Source: Ensifer oleiphilus (lineage in GTDB: Bacteria; Pseudomonadota; Alphaproteobacteria; Rhizobiales; Rhizobiaceae). From it: 64,000 nucleotides of DNA. The notes under the pieces were generated by a model. It was given only the letters and a program-made list of their open reading frames with translations, was not told the origin of the DNA and did not search any database. Of this stretch, positions 18,897-28,798 are shown piece by piece (position 1 is the first letter of the stretch; every line of letters starts with the position of its first letter). Both the position numbers and the translations under genes were made by a program. The stretch is from positions 372,001 to 436,000 of the forward strand of contig NZ_JABWDU010000003.1 of the NCBI RefSeq assembly GCF_013371465.1. The letters run 5' to 3'.

Positions 18897-19793
18897 ATGC
18901 ACACGATGAAACGACATATCCCGACCTACGAGCTTTATGGCGAAGAAACGCGAGAACGGCCAGATTTCTGGCTGCATTGCGAAACGATCCCTTCGCGCAG
19001 CAGCCTGCACCATTGGGAGATCGGGCTGCATCGTCACGAGAGTTTCTTTCAGATCTTGTACATTGGCGACGGGTCGGGAGATGCGGTGTTCGGCGACACG
19101 GTGCACGCCATTCGCCCGCCGGTGATGATCACCGTGCCGCCGGCAACCAGCCATGGGTTCCGTTTCTCCCGAGATATCGACGGGTTCGTCTTCACCGTCC
19201 TCGCCTCGAACCTCAGGGTATCACCCGGCGAGCGCAGCCGCCTTGGCGCCTGGATGGCCGCACCACGCGTAACCCGCCTCGACACCAACGAAGACGGCCG
19301 TTATGTGGCGTTGACGCTTGCCCGGCTGGGGGCGGAATGGCAGGCCAACCGGAGCCACCGCACCGACCTGCTCGACGCCTATCTGACGTCGGCGTTGACG
19401 CTGAGTGCCCGCCTCGGCGAGGCGCATCCGGTCAAGGACGATGCCGCCGACACGCAAGACGAACGGCGCGTCGAGCACTTCCTGGGCCTTGTCCAGCAAC
19501 ACCACCGCGCACACAAGCCGGCGGCGTTCTATGCACGCGAACTTGGCCTCTCGCCAACCCATCTCAATCGTATCGCCCGCAGCGTCACCGGCCAGAGCGC
19601 GCACGAAATCATCGCGCGCAAGCTGACAGACGAAGCCCGACGTGAGCTCGTTTTCACCCGCGGTAGCGTCCAGGAAATCAGTTTCAGGCTGGGCTTTGCC
19701 GATCCCGCCTATTTCTCCCGTTTCTTCCTGCGCCAGACCGGGATGACACCCAGAGCATGGCGGCTTGCGGAGCGCACGAAGCTCGGAGCGTAA
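18897..19793 (+). CDS. pobR: AraC-family transcriptional activator PobR
   Basis: 298 residues. The N-terminal cupin-like domain (about 10-130, with HHWEIGLHRHESFFQILYIG) would sense 4-hydroxybenzoate. The C-terminal 100 residues carry two helix-turn-helix motifs (YARELGLSPTHLNRIARSVTG, then VQEISFRLGFADPAYFSRFFLRQTGMTPRAWR), the AraC signature. Its position divergent from pobA is that of the AraC-type PobR of Pseudomonas and rhizobia, as opposed to the IclR-type PobR of Acinetobacter. An ATG at 18906 is an alternative start. Confidence 0.9.
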   Translation: MHTMKRHIPTYELYGEETRERPDFWLHCETIPSRSSLHHWEIGLHRHESFFQILYIGDGSGDAVFGDTVHAIRPPVMITVPPATSHGFRFSRDIDGFVFTVLASNLRVSPGERSRLGAWMAAPRVTRLDTNEDGRYVALTLARLGAEWQANRSHRTDLLDAYLTSALTLSARLGEAHPVKDDAADTQDERRVEHFLGLVQQHHRAHKPAAFYARELGLSPTHLNRIARSVTGQSAHEIIARKLTDEARRELVFTRGSVQEISFRLGFADPAYFSRFFLRQTGMTPRAWRLAERTKLGA

Positions 19794-19898
19794 AGCATAT
19801 CGCGCAAAAGTGTGCAGCTGTTTTGCGCTAACGAGATGCGTGAAAACAAGACCTTAAAGCGCGCCAAGCGAATCTGAAAGATCGCGACGCGCTTTAAA
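19791..19898. repeat. RIME1-like intergenic palindromic repeat, copy 1
   Basis: About 108 bp made of two palindromes: GCGCAAAAG with its partner TTTTGCGC, and AAAGCGCG with its partner CGCGCTTT. It begins at the stop codon of pobR. A second copy with about 90 percent identity is at 30676-30782. Size and two-palindrome structure fit the rhizobial RIME1 family. Confidence 0.72.
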
Positions 19899-20103
19899 CG
19901 CGGATGGCGTTGGCCCGCGATCCGAGGGAGCGCCGAACTGGCCGAGGTCGTCATTGCAATCAATTGTCAGACGAGCCCACAGCACGACATGAGGTCCGCG
20001 TACCCCGTGGACGCATGTGTGGATGGTATCCGAACGGCCGCGCTGAGCGGAGACGGTGGCGTTTGCTGCGGCCGGCACTCATGCGCCCGAGCCGCCGTTT
20101 CGG

Positions 20104-20151
20104 ACAAGAAAAGCCGCCTGTCAACGTCAGACATGACCTCGACAGGCGGCT
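20104..20151 (-). terminator. Rho-independent terminator of the autotransporter gene
   Basis: The 11-bp arms AGCCGCCTGTC (20112-20122) and GACAGGCGGCT (20141-20151) form a stem with an 18-nt loop. Read on the minus strand the stem is followed by TTTTCTT. It sits 16 bp after the autotransporter stop codon. The 200 bp on its other side, up to the repeat, show no gene. Confidence 0.8.
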
Positions 20152-20167
20152 GTTCGGCTGCGATCGC

Positions 20168-23100
20168 TTAAAACTTGAGGCTCAGGTTTGCCTTGAACGT
20201 CTGATCGCTGACGCCGCTGGCGAACTGTCCGGCGTAGGTCAGTCCGAAATTGGCCTCCGGCGTAAGCGCAAAGTCCAGGCCGGCTTCAAGCACCGCTGCA
20301 TTCTCGGCGATCGGAATGCCGGCGATGACAAAGGTGCTCGTTGACGAGAACCCGTTCGACGACAGCGGCAGCGTGTCGCCAAAGGCGTGCTTCCAGCCGA
20401 TCGTACCGCGCGCCGTAGCCAACACGCCGCCGAGGTCGAAGCTGGTGGCTGCACGCAGACCCAGTGTGGTGAACGTCGTATCCTGCGACGCATCCTTGCC
20501 AACGAGCGCTGCTGCCCCGCCACTTTCGGCGAAGCCGTCGCGGTTGAGGTGGACATAGGCAAGATTGGCAAACGGCTCCAAATCGACCGACCCGGTTTTG
20601 ACGGCATAGGCAAACTCTCCGAAGACCTGGCCGGTGCCGGCATTATAGTCGGCGTCTAGACGATCGGAGAAACCAGGGAACGAAATCGAGCGGTTCGTCT
20701 CGATGTCGTGCCAGCTATAGGCTGCACCCGTGCGCAGCGAAGCGTCACCCCATTGTCCGCCGGCATAGAGCCCAAGATGATAATTGTCGGATGTTGCAGA
20801 GGAGTACCGCGCGTCGACATCCATCGACGAGCGCGAGTAGCCGGCAAGCGCGCCGACGGTCCATTCGTCCACCTGCGTATCGGCGCCGACGAAGAAGCCG
20901 CCGATGGATCGATCTGCCTTGGCCGCGTTGCCGTCGCCATCCCAGCGTCCCCAGGAACCGAATCCCTGGGACCACAGGGCGAGCTCGCCCGTTTCGACCG
21001 CTGTGCTTCCGGGCGATTGCTTGGCGCCGACGGCCCCGAGGACCGTACGCAGACGATCGTTTGCCGCGTCGCGCAGGAACCGGCTATCCTCGACCAGGAT
21101 CGACTGGAAGGAACTGTGAACCTCGCCGGAAAGCAGATCGAAAGCCTTACGTGCCGCTTCGGGCGTTGCCGAAAAGGCAATGGCGTTGAGGACGGGGTTG
21201 GCCAGGCCCAAGCGGTCGATAGCGGCACTGGTGGCGATCTGGTTGCGGGTCTGACCGACGCTGGCAAAGCTGAGATCGTTGCGGCTCAGCTTCAGCGACA
21301 GGTCGTTTCCATCGCCGCCGCTGTAATCGACGGTCGGATCGAGGAACACCAGGTTGTCGACGATCGACGCGAAGGTGCCGGTGATCGCCCCGGAGCTCGT
21401 CTTGTCGATGAGAATGAACGGGCCGTTGATCGGGTTCCAGCTCGCCGCCGTGTTGGGGGAAAGCAGGAGGTCGAGCGTAGCACCGGAGATATCGACACTG
21501 CCCGAAACGATCAGCTTGTCGGTGGCTGTGGGCGTGCCTTCGATCTGCAGAACGCCGTTGTTGGTATAATTGCCTGCGATCGTCTGCGTGCCGATCGAAT
21601 TGCCCGGAGCATGGACGCCACCGGCCTGGATCGTGGTGTTGCCAAGCGTACCGGTGCCGCCGAGACGCGCTCCGCGCCGGATCGTGGTCAGGCTGGAGTT
21701 CGCCAACGAGCCGTTGACGATCAGGTCACCCGACTTGATGTCTGTCGCGCCGGTGAAAGTGTTCACGCCCGTCAGGGTCAGCTTGCCCGTGCCTGCCTGA
21801 GAAAGAGTGCCGTTGCCCGAGACCGTGCCGGCATAGGTGACGTCGTTCGAGCGGTTGTAGATCAGCGCGCCGTTGTTGGCGATCGAGCCGAGGAAATTGC
21901 CGGAACCGCCGATCCAACCGGTCGTGCCGCCATTGCCGAGCTGCAGCGTGCTGCCCGTGCCAACGGTTACCGCGCCTGACGTGCTGTTGTTTGCCGTCAG
22001 CGTCAGCGTGCCCATGCCGATCTGCGAGAACGAGCCGGGGCCGCTGATCGAGCCCGCATAGGTCGTGTTGGCGGAGCTGTTGAAGACGAGCGCGCCGTAG
22101 TTGGTGACATTGGATGCCAGAGAACCGCCCGTGCCACCATCGCCGACCTGCAGAGTTGCGCCCTGGGAGATGCCGGCGCCGCCGGTAAAGCCGTTGGTGC
22201 CCGTCAGAACCTGCGTGCCAGCACCGATCGAGATGCCGCCGGTGCCGTTGATCGCACCGGAGAACGTGCCCGTAGCGTTGTTGATGATCAGCGTCTTGCT
22301 GCCGAGCACCACCTGCCCGCTGCCGGCGAGCGACTTGATCTGTGCAGAAGCCGCCGCGGAAACGTCGAAGGTGCCGTCGGCCGTCAAGCCGCTTGAGGCG
22401 TTGATCCGGCCTTGGCCTGACAACGCCAGTGTGCCGCCGGCAGCAATGCTCGTTGCACCCGTGTAGGTGTTCATGCCCGTCAGCGTCAGCGTGCCGGTGC
22501 CGACCTTGTTGAGGCCGCGGCCAGTTCCACCGTCCTGCAGTACCGTACCGATCGTCGTCGTCACGCCGCTGCCGACATTGATCGTCGCCGCCGTGCCGCT
22601 CGCCGGATTGAAGGCGAGCACGCCACCGTTGATGGTATAGCCGCTGCCATCGGTCGTCGCGGAGAACTGCAGCGTGTCGAAGCTCTGTGTGCCGACGACG
22701 TTGACGGTGCCGCCGGTGGCGCCGGCAAACACGCCGACGGATCCGCCGAAGGTACCGTTGACGCCGGCATTCAGCGGGTCGCCGGTCCAGTTGGTGCCGG
22801 CAGACGTCCAGGTACCGGTGCCGCCGGTGACCGCACCATTGCCTGTCGTGTCCGCACCGTCCCAGAACTGCATCGTCTGGCCGGTGCCGAGCACCGACAG
22901 ATTGACCTGCTTGGCGATGGCCGTCTGGACCTGATGACTGGCAACAGTGAAGCTAGGGGCCGTCGATGTGGCAGTCGTCGTTGCAAAGCTGCCCGTGAGC
23001 GTACCGTCATATTCGAACAGCCGGTAATAACCGGCCGAAGCCACCCGAGCGTCCAGCGCACCGCCGAGCGTCAGGTTACCGCCCACCTTCACCAGATCGT

Positions 23101-26100
23101 TGTCGGTGCTGCCGACGAGGCCGGGCGTGTTCAGCTCGAACACCGACGTGGATCCAGCGCCGAGTGTAAGATCGCCAGCGATCGTCAACGTGCCCGGACT
23201 GTTGCCGGCCGAAAGCGTGCCATCGACCGTGACATCGCCCCCGACCTCGCCCGACCCGCCGAGCGTGCCGCCGGTGCTGACATTGACGTTACCGCCAATC
23301 TTGCCGTTGACGTAGGTCGTGCCCGACGTCACCGACGTTGCGCCGTTGAACAGCGAATTGTCGCCCGTCAACGTCAGCTTGCCCGTGCCCGCCTGGGTCA
23401 ACGTGCCGTTGCCCGAGACAGTGCCGGCGTAGATTACATCGTTCGAGCGGTTGTAGACGAGCGCGCCGTTGTTGGCGATCGAGCCCGTGCCACCGACCCA
23501 GCCGGTCGTGCCGCCATTGCCGAGCTGCAGCGTGCTGCCCGCACCGATCGTTACCGCGCCGTCCGTGCTGCTGTCTGCCGTCAGCGTCAACGTGCCCGCG
23601 CCGATCTGAGAAAACGTTCCGTCGCCAGTGATCGAGCCGCCATAGGCCAAGTTGCCGGAACGATCGAAGACCACGGCACCGTTGTTGAAGATGTCCGAGA
23701 CGATGGAGCCACCCGCGCCGCCATCGCCGATCTGCAGCGTCGCGCCAGTACTCGTCACCGCACTGCCGGTAAAGGTGTTGGCACCGGTCAGAACCTGGGT
23801 GCCGCCATTGACGGAAATGCCGCCGGCGCCGGTGATCGCGCCGGAGAACGTACCGGCCGCGTTGCTGATGGCCAGCCACTTGCTGCCGAGCACAACCTGG
23901 CCGCTGCCAACAAGCGACTTGACCCCCGGCGCGCCCGCCGCCGAGATGTCGAGGGTGCCGTTGGCAGTCAGACCGCTCGAGGTGTTGATCCGCCCCTGAC
24001 CCGAAAGCGAAAGCGTACCGCCCGCCGCGATCGTCGTCGCGCCAGTATAGGTGCTGGCGCCGGTCAGAACCTGTGTGCCAGCCGCGACATTGACGCCGCC
24101 GGTGCCGGTGATCGCGCCCGCGAATGTGCCGGTGGCGTTGTTGATATCAAGGGAATTGCTGCCGAGCACCACCTGGCCGCTGCCGCTCAGCGACTTGATC
24201 TGCGCCGATGTGGCCGCCGAGACGTCGAAGATGCCGTTGGCCGTCAGGCCGCTCGAGGTGTTGATGCTGCCCTGTCCGGTCAGGGCCAGCGTACCGCCCG
24301 CGTTGATGCTCGTCGCGCCGGTATAGGTGTTCGCGCCCGTCAGCGTCAGCGTGCCGTTGCCGACCTTGTTGAGCCCGCGACCAGTCCCGCCATCCTGCAG
24401 CACCGAGCCAATCGTGGTTGAAACGCCACTGCCGACATTGATCATTGCCGCTGTGCCGCTTGCCGGGTTGAAGGTAAGCGCATCCCCATTGAGGGTGTAG
24501 CCTGTGCCACCGGTCGTCGCCGAGAACTGCAGCGTGTCGAAGCTCTGCGTGCCGACGACGTTGACGGCACCGCCGTTCGTACCGGCAAACACGCCGACCG
24601 ATCCGCCGAAGCTGCCGTTGATGCCGGAACGCGCCGACGGGCCGGTCCAGTTGGTCCCTGTCGAAGACCAGGTTCCGGTGCCGCCGTTGACCGCGCCGTT
24701 GCCGGTCGTGTCCACTCCATCCCAGAAGTGCATCGTCTGGCCAGTGCCGAGCACAGAGAGATTGACCTGCTTGGCAATGCCCGTCTGGACCTCGTGGCTG
24801 GCAACCGTGAAGCTCGGCGCCGTCGATGTCGCAGCCGTCGCAGCAAAACTGCCCGTGAGCGAACCGTCATATTCGAACAGCCGGTAATAACCGGCCGACG
24901 CCACCTGAGCATTCAGCACGCCGCCGAGCGTCAGGTTACCGCCGACCTTCACCAGATCGTTGTTGCCGGCACTGCCGACGAGGCCGTGTGCGTTCAGCTC
25001 GAACACAGACGTGGAGCCGGCATTGAGCGTCAGGTCACCACCGATCGTCAGCGTGCCCGGGCTGTTGCCGGCGGAAAGTGTGCCATTGACGGTGACGCCG
25101 CCGCCGATCCGGCCCGATCCACCGAGCGTACCGCCGGAGCCGACATTGACGTTGCCGCCAAGCTGGCCGTTGATATAGGCCGTGCCCGACGTCACGGACG
25201 TTGCGCCTGCAAACAGCGAATTGTCGCCCGTCAACGTCAGCTTGCCGGTTCCGGCCTGCGAAATCGTGCCGTTGCCGCTGATCGTGCCAGCATGGCTGAC
25301 ATCGTTCGAGCGGTTGTAAACGAGCGTGCCGTTGTTGGTGATCGGGCCTAGAAAATTGCCGCTGCCGCCGATCCAGCCTGTCGTGCCGCCATTGCCGAGC
25401 TGCAGCGTGCTGCCCGACCCGATTGTCACCGCGCCAGCCGTGCTGTTGTTGGCCGTCAGCGTCAGCGTGCCGCTACCGATCTGCGAGAACGTACCATTGC
25501 CGGTGATCGAGCCGCCATAGGTCGAGTTGCTGGAACTGTTGAAGACCACCGCGCCGCTGTTGAGAATGTTCGATACGAGCGAGCCGCCCGCGCCGCCGTC
25601 ACCGATCTGCAGCGTCGAGCCGATATTGATACCCGCCTGACCGCTGAACGTATTCGCGCCGGTCAGCACCTGTGTGCCGCCACTGACAGAAATGCCGCCG
25701 CTGCCGTTGATCGCGCCGGAGAACGTACCGGTCGCATTGGTGATATTCAGCGTCTTGGTGCCGAGCTCCACCTGGCCGCTGCCGACAACAGACTTTACCG
25801 ACGGTGCGCCCGCCGCCGAGACGTCGAAGACGCCGTCGGCCGTCAGGCCGCTTGAGGCGTTGATCCGGCCCTGGCCGGACAGGGCAAGCGTACCGCCCGC
25901 CGCGATCGACGTTGCACCGGTATAGGTGTTCATCCCACCCAGTGTCAGCGTGCCGCTGCCGGTTTTGCTAAGCGACCCGTTGCCCGTAATCGCACTGCTC
26001 AGACTACCGTTGCTGCTCTGCTCAATCGTCAGGCTGGCGGAATTGTTGATTGCAATGTTGCCAAAAAGGCCGGGGGACGTGGCCAGAAAACGGAATGTGT

Positions 26101-27121
26101 TGGCGCCGCCATCAAAGGTCATGGCATTGCCACCGGATTGCCCGTTGATGGAGCCGGAAGCACCCAGGTTCACAATCAGATCGCGTCCGAAGAGGCCCGA
26201 ACCGCCCACGCCGCCTGTCCCGCCCGTTCCGGCCAGACCGCCCCACACAGTGCCGTTTACGTTCACCGTACCGCCGTTCAGCGCGCTGATACCGTGGCCG
26301 CCGTCGCCATTGCGCTTCTCTGACAGCTGACCGCCTGCACCACCGTTGCCACCGGCACCGCCCGTCACGTTGGTGTTCACCGTCAATGTTCCACCATTGA
26401 CCAGTGCCGCGCCATCGCCGCCGTCACCACCGCTGCCGCCAAGTCCGATGCCGCCCGTCGCTGCACCACCATTGCCGCCGTTGCCACCCTGTCCGCCTGA
26501 AACGGGCGTGCCCGTTATGCTGTCCGTGCCGCCAGCGGCAATAATCCGGCCGTAGCCGCCGCCGCCGCCGCCGCCGCCGTCGCCGTTCGACGAGGAGCCG
26601 CCATCGCCACCGCGACCGGCTGCGATGCCGACGCTGCCGTGCGCACCGCCACCCCCGCCGCCGCCACCGCCATAATGTCCGCCGCTGCCGCTGCCATTTC
26701 CACCCGACGCACCGTTCGGGCTGCCGCCGGTCCCGCCGAAACCGCCAGAGCCGGCATCCCCGATACCTGTCTGACTTCCCGTGCCACCGGCCGCACCCGG
26801 CCCACCGCCGCCGCCGCCGCCGCTTCCGGCAATAGGCGCATTGCTGCCAGGCGTGCCCTGCAAATTGCCATCGACACTGCCGCCGGCGCCGCCCGAGCTC
26901 CCACCGTTGCCGCCCTTGCCTGCCGCCTGCGCCAGCGGCACGGCCGCGACCATGCCGAGTGCAAGGCCGGTGGCTGCGAACAACCACAGAGCAGTGCTGC
27001 TCATCAGCAAGCGTTGGTTGCTGGATGTGGAGCGCCCTCGATACGACGGTTGGCGACCCGTGCGTTCACCGCCCTTAAGCCCAGTAGCCAAGCCCTTAGT
27101 AATACAATTGATCTTTTTCAA
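20168..27121 (-). CDS. Giant glycine-rich autotransporter adhesin-like protein (type Va)
   Basis: 2,317 residues from a TTG start at 27121, which follows GGAGGG by seven bases; a GTG at 27172 without such a site is the alternative. It starts with a long signal peptide: a basic extension of about 40 residues, then a hydrophobic core (TALWLFAATGLALGMVAA) ending AQA at residue 66. Residues 67-310 are extremely rich in Gly (GGGGGGG, GGNGG). The passenger then has autotransporter-associated beta-helix repeats (TLTLTGANTYTGATSI type) in long internal duplications. The last 270 residues are the autotransporter beta-barrel, from ALWSQGFGSWGRW to the terminal Phe of LSLKF. It should be a surface fibre. 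The sugar or host partner is unknown. A GAF-LytTR regulator lies directly upstream. Confidence 0.92.
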   Translation of the reverse strand: MKKINCITKGLATGLKGGERTGRQPSYRGRSTSSNQRLLMSSTALWLFAATGLALGMVAAVPLAQAAGKGGNGGSSGGAGGSVDGNLQGTPGSNAPIAGSGGGGGGGPGAAGGTGSQTGIGDAGSGGFGGTGGSPNGASGGNGSGSGGHYGGGGGGGGGAHGSVGIAAGRGGDGGSSSNGDGGGGGGGGYGRIIAAGGTDSITGTPVSGGQGGNGGNGGAATGGIGLGGSGGDGGDGAALVNGGTLTVNTNVTGGAGGNGGAGGQLSEKRNGDGGHGISALNGGTVNVNGTVWGGLAGTGGTGGVGGSGLFGRDLIVNLGASGSINGQSGGNAMTFDGGANTFRFLATSPGLFGNIAINNSASLTIEQSSNGSLSSAITGNGSLSKTGSGTLTLGGMNTYTGATSIAAGGTLALSGQGRINASSGLTADGVFDVSAAGAPSVKSVVGSGQVELGTKTLNITNATGTFSGAINGSGGISVSGGTQVLTGANTFSGQAGINIGSTLQIGDGGAGGSLVSNILNSGAVVFNSSSNSTYGGSITGNGTFSQIGSGTLTLTANNSTAGAVTIGSGSTLQLGNGGTTGWIGGSGNFLGPITNNGTLVYNRSNDVSHAGTISGNGTISQAGTGKLTLTGDNSLFAGATSVTSGTAYINGQLGGNVNVGSGGTLGGSGRIGGGVTVNGTLSAGNSPGTLTIGGDLTLNAGSTSVFELNAHGLVGSAGNNDLVKVGGNLTLGGVLNAQVASAGYYRLFEYDGSLTGSFAATAATSTAPSFTVASHEVQTGIAKQVNLSVLGTGQTMHFWDGVDTTGNGAVNGGTGTWSSTGTNWTGPSARSGINGSFGGSVGVFAGTNGGAVNVVGTQSFDTLQFSATTGGTGYTLNGDALTFNPASGTAAMINVGSGVSTTIGSVLQDGGTGRGLNKVGNGTLTLTGANTYTGATSINAGGTLALTGQGSINTSSGLTANGIFDVSAATSAQIKSLSGSGQVVLGSNSLDINNATGTFAGAITGTGGVNVAAGTQVLTGASTYTGATTIAAGGTLSLSGQGRINTSSGLTANGTLDISAAGAPGVKSLVGSGQVVLGSKWLAISNAAGTFSGAITGAGGISVNGGTQVLTGANTFTGSAVTSTGATLQIGDGGAGGSIVSDIFNNGAVVFDRSGNLAYGGSITGDGTFSQIGAGTLTLTADSSTDGAVTIGAGSTLQLGNGGTTGWVGGTGSIANNGALVYNRSNDVIYAGTVSGNGTLTQAGTGKLTLTGDNSLFNGATSVTSGTTYVNGKIGGNVNVSTGGTLGGSGEVGGDVTVDGTLSAGNSPGTLTIAGDLTLGAGSTSVFELNTPGLVGSTDNDLVKVGGNLTLGGALDARVASAGYYRLFEYDGTLTGSFATTTATSTAPSFTVASHQVQTAIAKQVNLSVLGTGQTMQFWDGADTTGNGAVTGGTGTWTSAGTNWTGDPLNAGVNGTFGGSVGVFAGATGGTVNVVGTQSFDTLQFSATTDGSGYTINGGVLAFNPASGTAATINVGSGVTTTIGTVLQDGGTGRGLNKVGTGTLTLTGMNTYTGATSIAAGGTLALSGQGRINASSGLTADGTFDVSAAASAQIKSLAGSGQVVLGSKTLIINNATGTFSGAINGTGGISIGAGTQVLTGTNGFTGGAGISQGATLQVGDGGTGGSLASNVTNYGALVFNSSANTTYAGSISGPGSFSQIGMGTLTLTANNSTSGAVTVGTGSTLQLGNGGTTGWIGGSGNFLGSIANNGALIYNRSNDVTYAGTVSGNGTLSQAGTGKLTLTGVNTFTGATDIKSGDLIVNGSLANSSLTTIRRGARLGGTGTLGNTTIQAGGVHAPGNSIGTQTIAGNYTNNGVLQIEGTPTATDKLIVSGSVDISGATLDLLLSPNTAASWNPINGPFILIDKTSSGAITGTFASIVDNLVFLDPTVDYSGGDGNDLSLKLSRNDLSFASVGQTRNQIATSAAIDRLGLANPVLNAIAFSATPEAARKAFDLLSGEVHSSFQSILVEDSRFLRDAANDRLRTVLGAVGAKQSPGSTAVETGELALWSQGFGSWGRWDGDGNAAKADRSIGGFFVGADTQVDEWTVGALAGYSRSSMDVDARYSSATSDNYHLGLYAGGQWGDASLRTGAAYSWHDIETNRSISFPGFSDRLDADYNAGTGQVFGEFAYAVKTGSVDLEPFANLAYVHLNRDGFAESGGAAALVGKDASQDTTFTTLGLRAATSFDLGGVLATARGTIGWKHAFGDTLPLSSNGFSSTSTFVIAGIPIAENAAVLEAGLDFALTPEANFGLTYAGQFASGVSDQTFKANLSLKF
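22461..25930 (-). repeat. Tandem long repeats (about 1,860 bp period) inside the autotransporter gene
   Basis: Sequences around 22501 and 24361 and around 22861 and 24721 are nearly identical at a constant distance of 1,860 bp, that is 620 codons in frame. The start of the unit recurs a third time near 25921 and part of it also below 22460. The unit includes the segment LFEYDG, a conserved TMHFWDG/TMQFWDG block and several beta-helix modules. Such duplication can change the length of the passenger by recombination. Confidence 0.8.
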
Positions 27122-27263
27122 AGGCTTGCCCTCCGCCCACAACTCAAAATATCCCAGGAAGCTGGCTTGCACGGCAACCCTGAAGCAGCAATGCCATATC
27201 GACGAAACAACCTACAGGTTCGACGAAGCAACAAAGCTAGGGGGATTCCGGCTGTGGAAAATC

Positions 27264-28247
27264 TCAGATCCCGAGCCGGCTGCGCAATTCCTGCCTGTAA
27301 GGCCGCGATACCGCCCAGGGCTGATCGAATCTGCGCAGGCGTACTGTCCAGGCTTGCTTGGTCGGGCCTGCGTGGCGATCCAACTCGGTTACATGCGATA
27401 TGTTTATCACCGTGGTCCGGTGGATGCGCAGGAAGTTCGGTTTCGGCAGCAGGCCGATCCAGAACGAGAGCGGCCGCAGATCGAGAACGGCTGCTTCGTC
27501 TCTCAACCAGATCTGCGTGTAATCCTTCGCGGAACGCAGTCCGACGATCGCCGCCAATGGTACGCCGCGCGTGCGCCCCGGCATATGCAGATGCACGAGG
27601 GGTTCAGCGCCGTTGAGCGCACTTCCGGCAACCACGTCCCGTCGGCCATCCACCGGCGCTCGCCCGTAGCGGGCGATTCCGATCAACCTCGCACAGCGGG
27701 CGAGTTGGTGGATCTCGTCCACCGGCCACCGGCGTTTCGTCCTGGTCGCATCGAAGCCGATGCAGGCACGCAGAATGCAGTCGTGAAAGATCGGGACGCA
27801 AAGGACGCTCTTGTCGTTTTGCCTCAGCATTTCCGCCTGCAGGGCGCGCGCAGGACGCGGAAGATTGGCGACATCGTTGATCATCACCGCTTTGCCGGTG
27901 ACCAGCCACTGATGCAGCCAGCCGATCATCGTCACCGGCGTCTGCTGCAGATCACTCACATGTGACGAGACGTCCTTGCCCACCCACTCCTCGGTATTTC
28001 GAAAGTGCAGAAAATCGTCGTCGTATTCGAACATCCACGCCCTGTCGGCACCGGCAAGCTTGCCGGTTTCCTCCAGAATTGCCGCAATCGCAATGTTGGC
28101 CGGCGAACCGATGAGGTGGGCGGCGGCCATATAGGCCCAGTCGTGCGATGGCTGCCTCATCGTGGGATGAAGACATTCGGCAATCGCGATCAGTTCGTAT
28201 GGGGGGGCAGAGTCGGAAAGGTCGGACGGGTGAAATTGCTCATTCAT
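27264..28247 (-). CDS. GAF-domain LytTR-family DNA-binding regulator
   Basis: 327 residues. Residues of about 50-190 form a GAF-like sensor (AAILEETGKLAGADRAWMFEYDDDFLHF, SVLCVPIFHDCILRACIGFDATRTKRRW). The C-terminal 110 residues are a LytTR DNA-binding domain (VPLAAIVGLRSAKDYTQIWLRDEAAVLDLRPLSFWIGLLPKPNFLRIHRTTVINISHVTEL). There is no receiver domain, so it probably responds to a ligand. The stop is 143 bp from the start of the autotransporter, same strand, so it may control it or be its operon head. ATG 28247 is used; a TTG at 28256 is possible. Confidence 0.83.
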   Translation of the reverse strand: MNEQFHPSDLSDSAPPYELIAIAECLHPTMRQPSHDWAYMAAAHLIGSPANIAIAAILEETGKLAGADRAWMFEYDDDFLHFRNTEEWVGKDVSSHVSDLQQTPVTMIGWLHQWLVTGKAVMINDVANLPRPARALQAEMLRQNDKSVLCVPIFHDCILRACIGFDATRTKRRWPVDEIHQLARCARLIGIARYGRAPVDGRRDVVAGSALNGAEPLVHLHMPGRTRGVPLAAIVGLRSAKDYTQIWLRDEAAVLDLRPLSFWIGLLPKPNFLRIHRTTVINISHVTELDRHAGPTKQAWTVRLRRFDQPWAVSRPYRQELRSRLGI

Positions 28248-28798
28248 GACGATCAATATTGAAGAAGGAAAAAAAGTGATAGGGAGGCGCTGTCACAATA
28301 TGCAGCTGTCCTCCCGGGAAAAACGGGTAGGTAAAACGGCATCAACGCCCTGTGAGCGCCGAGGGGGGCGCCGCCCGGAGCGATCATGAAATAAACAATG
28401 GTCCAAGCGCGCTTCCGATGGCCCCCTCCATCGTCATACAGCGGCGTTCCTCAACGCCAGCATCCGCCCGCGTTGCCAGTAAAGGTTGCGGGCGAGAGGA
28501 ATTCAAGACCTTTCGCCGCAACCGCAGACCCTTTTCTGGGTCGATCGCCCGCAGAACGATGCGGTATCGCTGCAAGATCCCTGCCCCGAAGCCGCCGGGC
28601 GCTCACGGAGCGGTTCTGCCCGCCGCGCTCGGCGGGGCGCGGACCTAGGCAGGCCGAAACATCTCGGCGTGGCTACCGAAGCTGGAGGAATGGACTTCAA
28701 GCCGGGGGCCGCAGTGCATATGATAACGACTACGTCTCCGGGAGGACGACGCAGACGTCGCCCAAGGGGGCTTTGTCAACCAATCCAGAGGAGTTGCC
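28248..28798. other. 550-bp stretch without a recognised gene upstream of the thioesterase
   Basis: No frame here has a family motif or ribosome site. A GC-rich palindrome, CCCGCCG with CGGCGGG, lies at about 28618-28635. The first 60 bp should hold the promoter of the LytTR gene, and the last 100 bp that of the thioesterase. Confidence 0.45.

Noticed and set aside
22934-24421. 495-codon plus-strand frame and several other long frames opposite the autotransporter repeats
   Set aside because: They mirror the repetitive GC-rich antisense of the passenger, have no ribosome site and no family motif, and similar frames recur in every repeat unit.
22461-25930. Dense repeats that could suggest a CRISPR array
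   Set aside because: The repeats are in-frame coding duplications of hundreds of bases, not 25-40 bp units with unique spacers; no cas genes are near.
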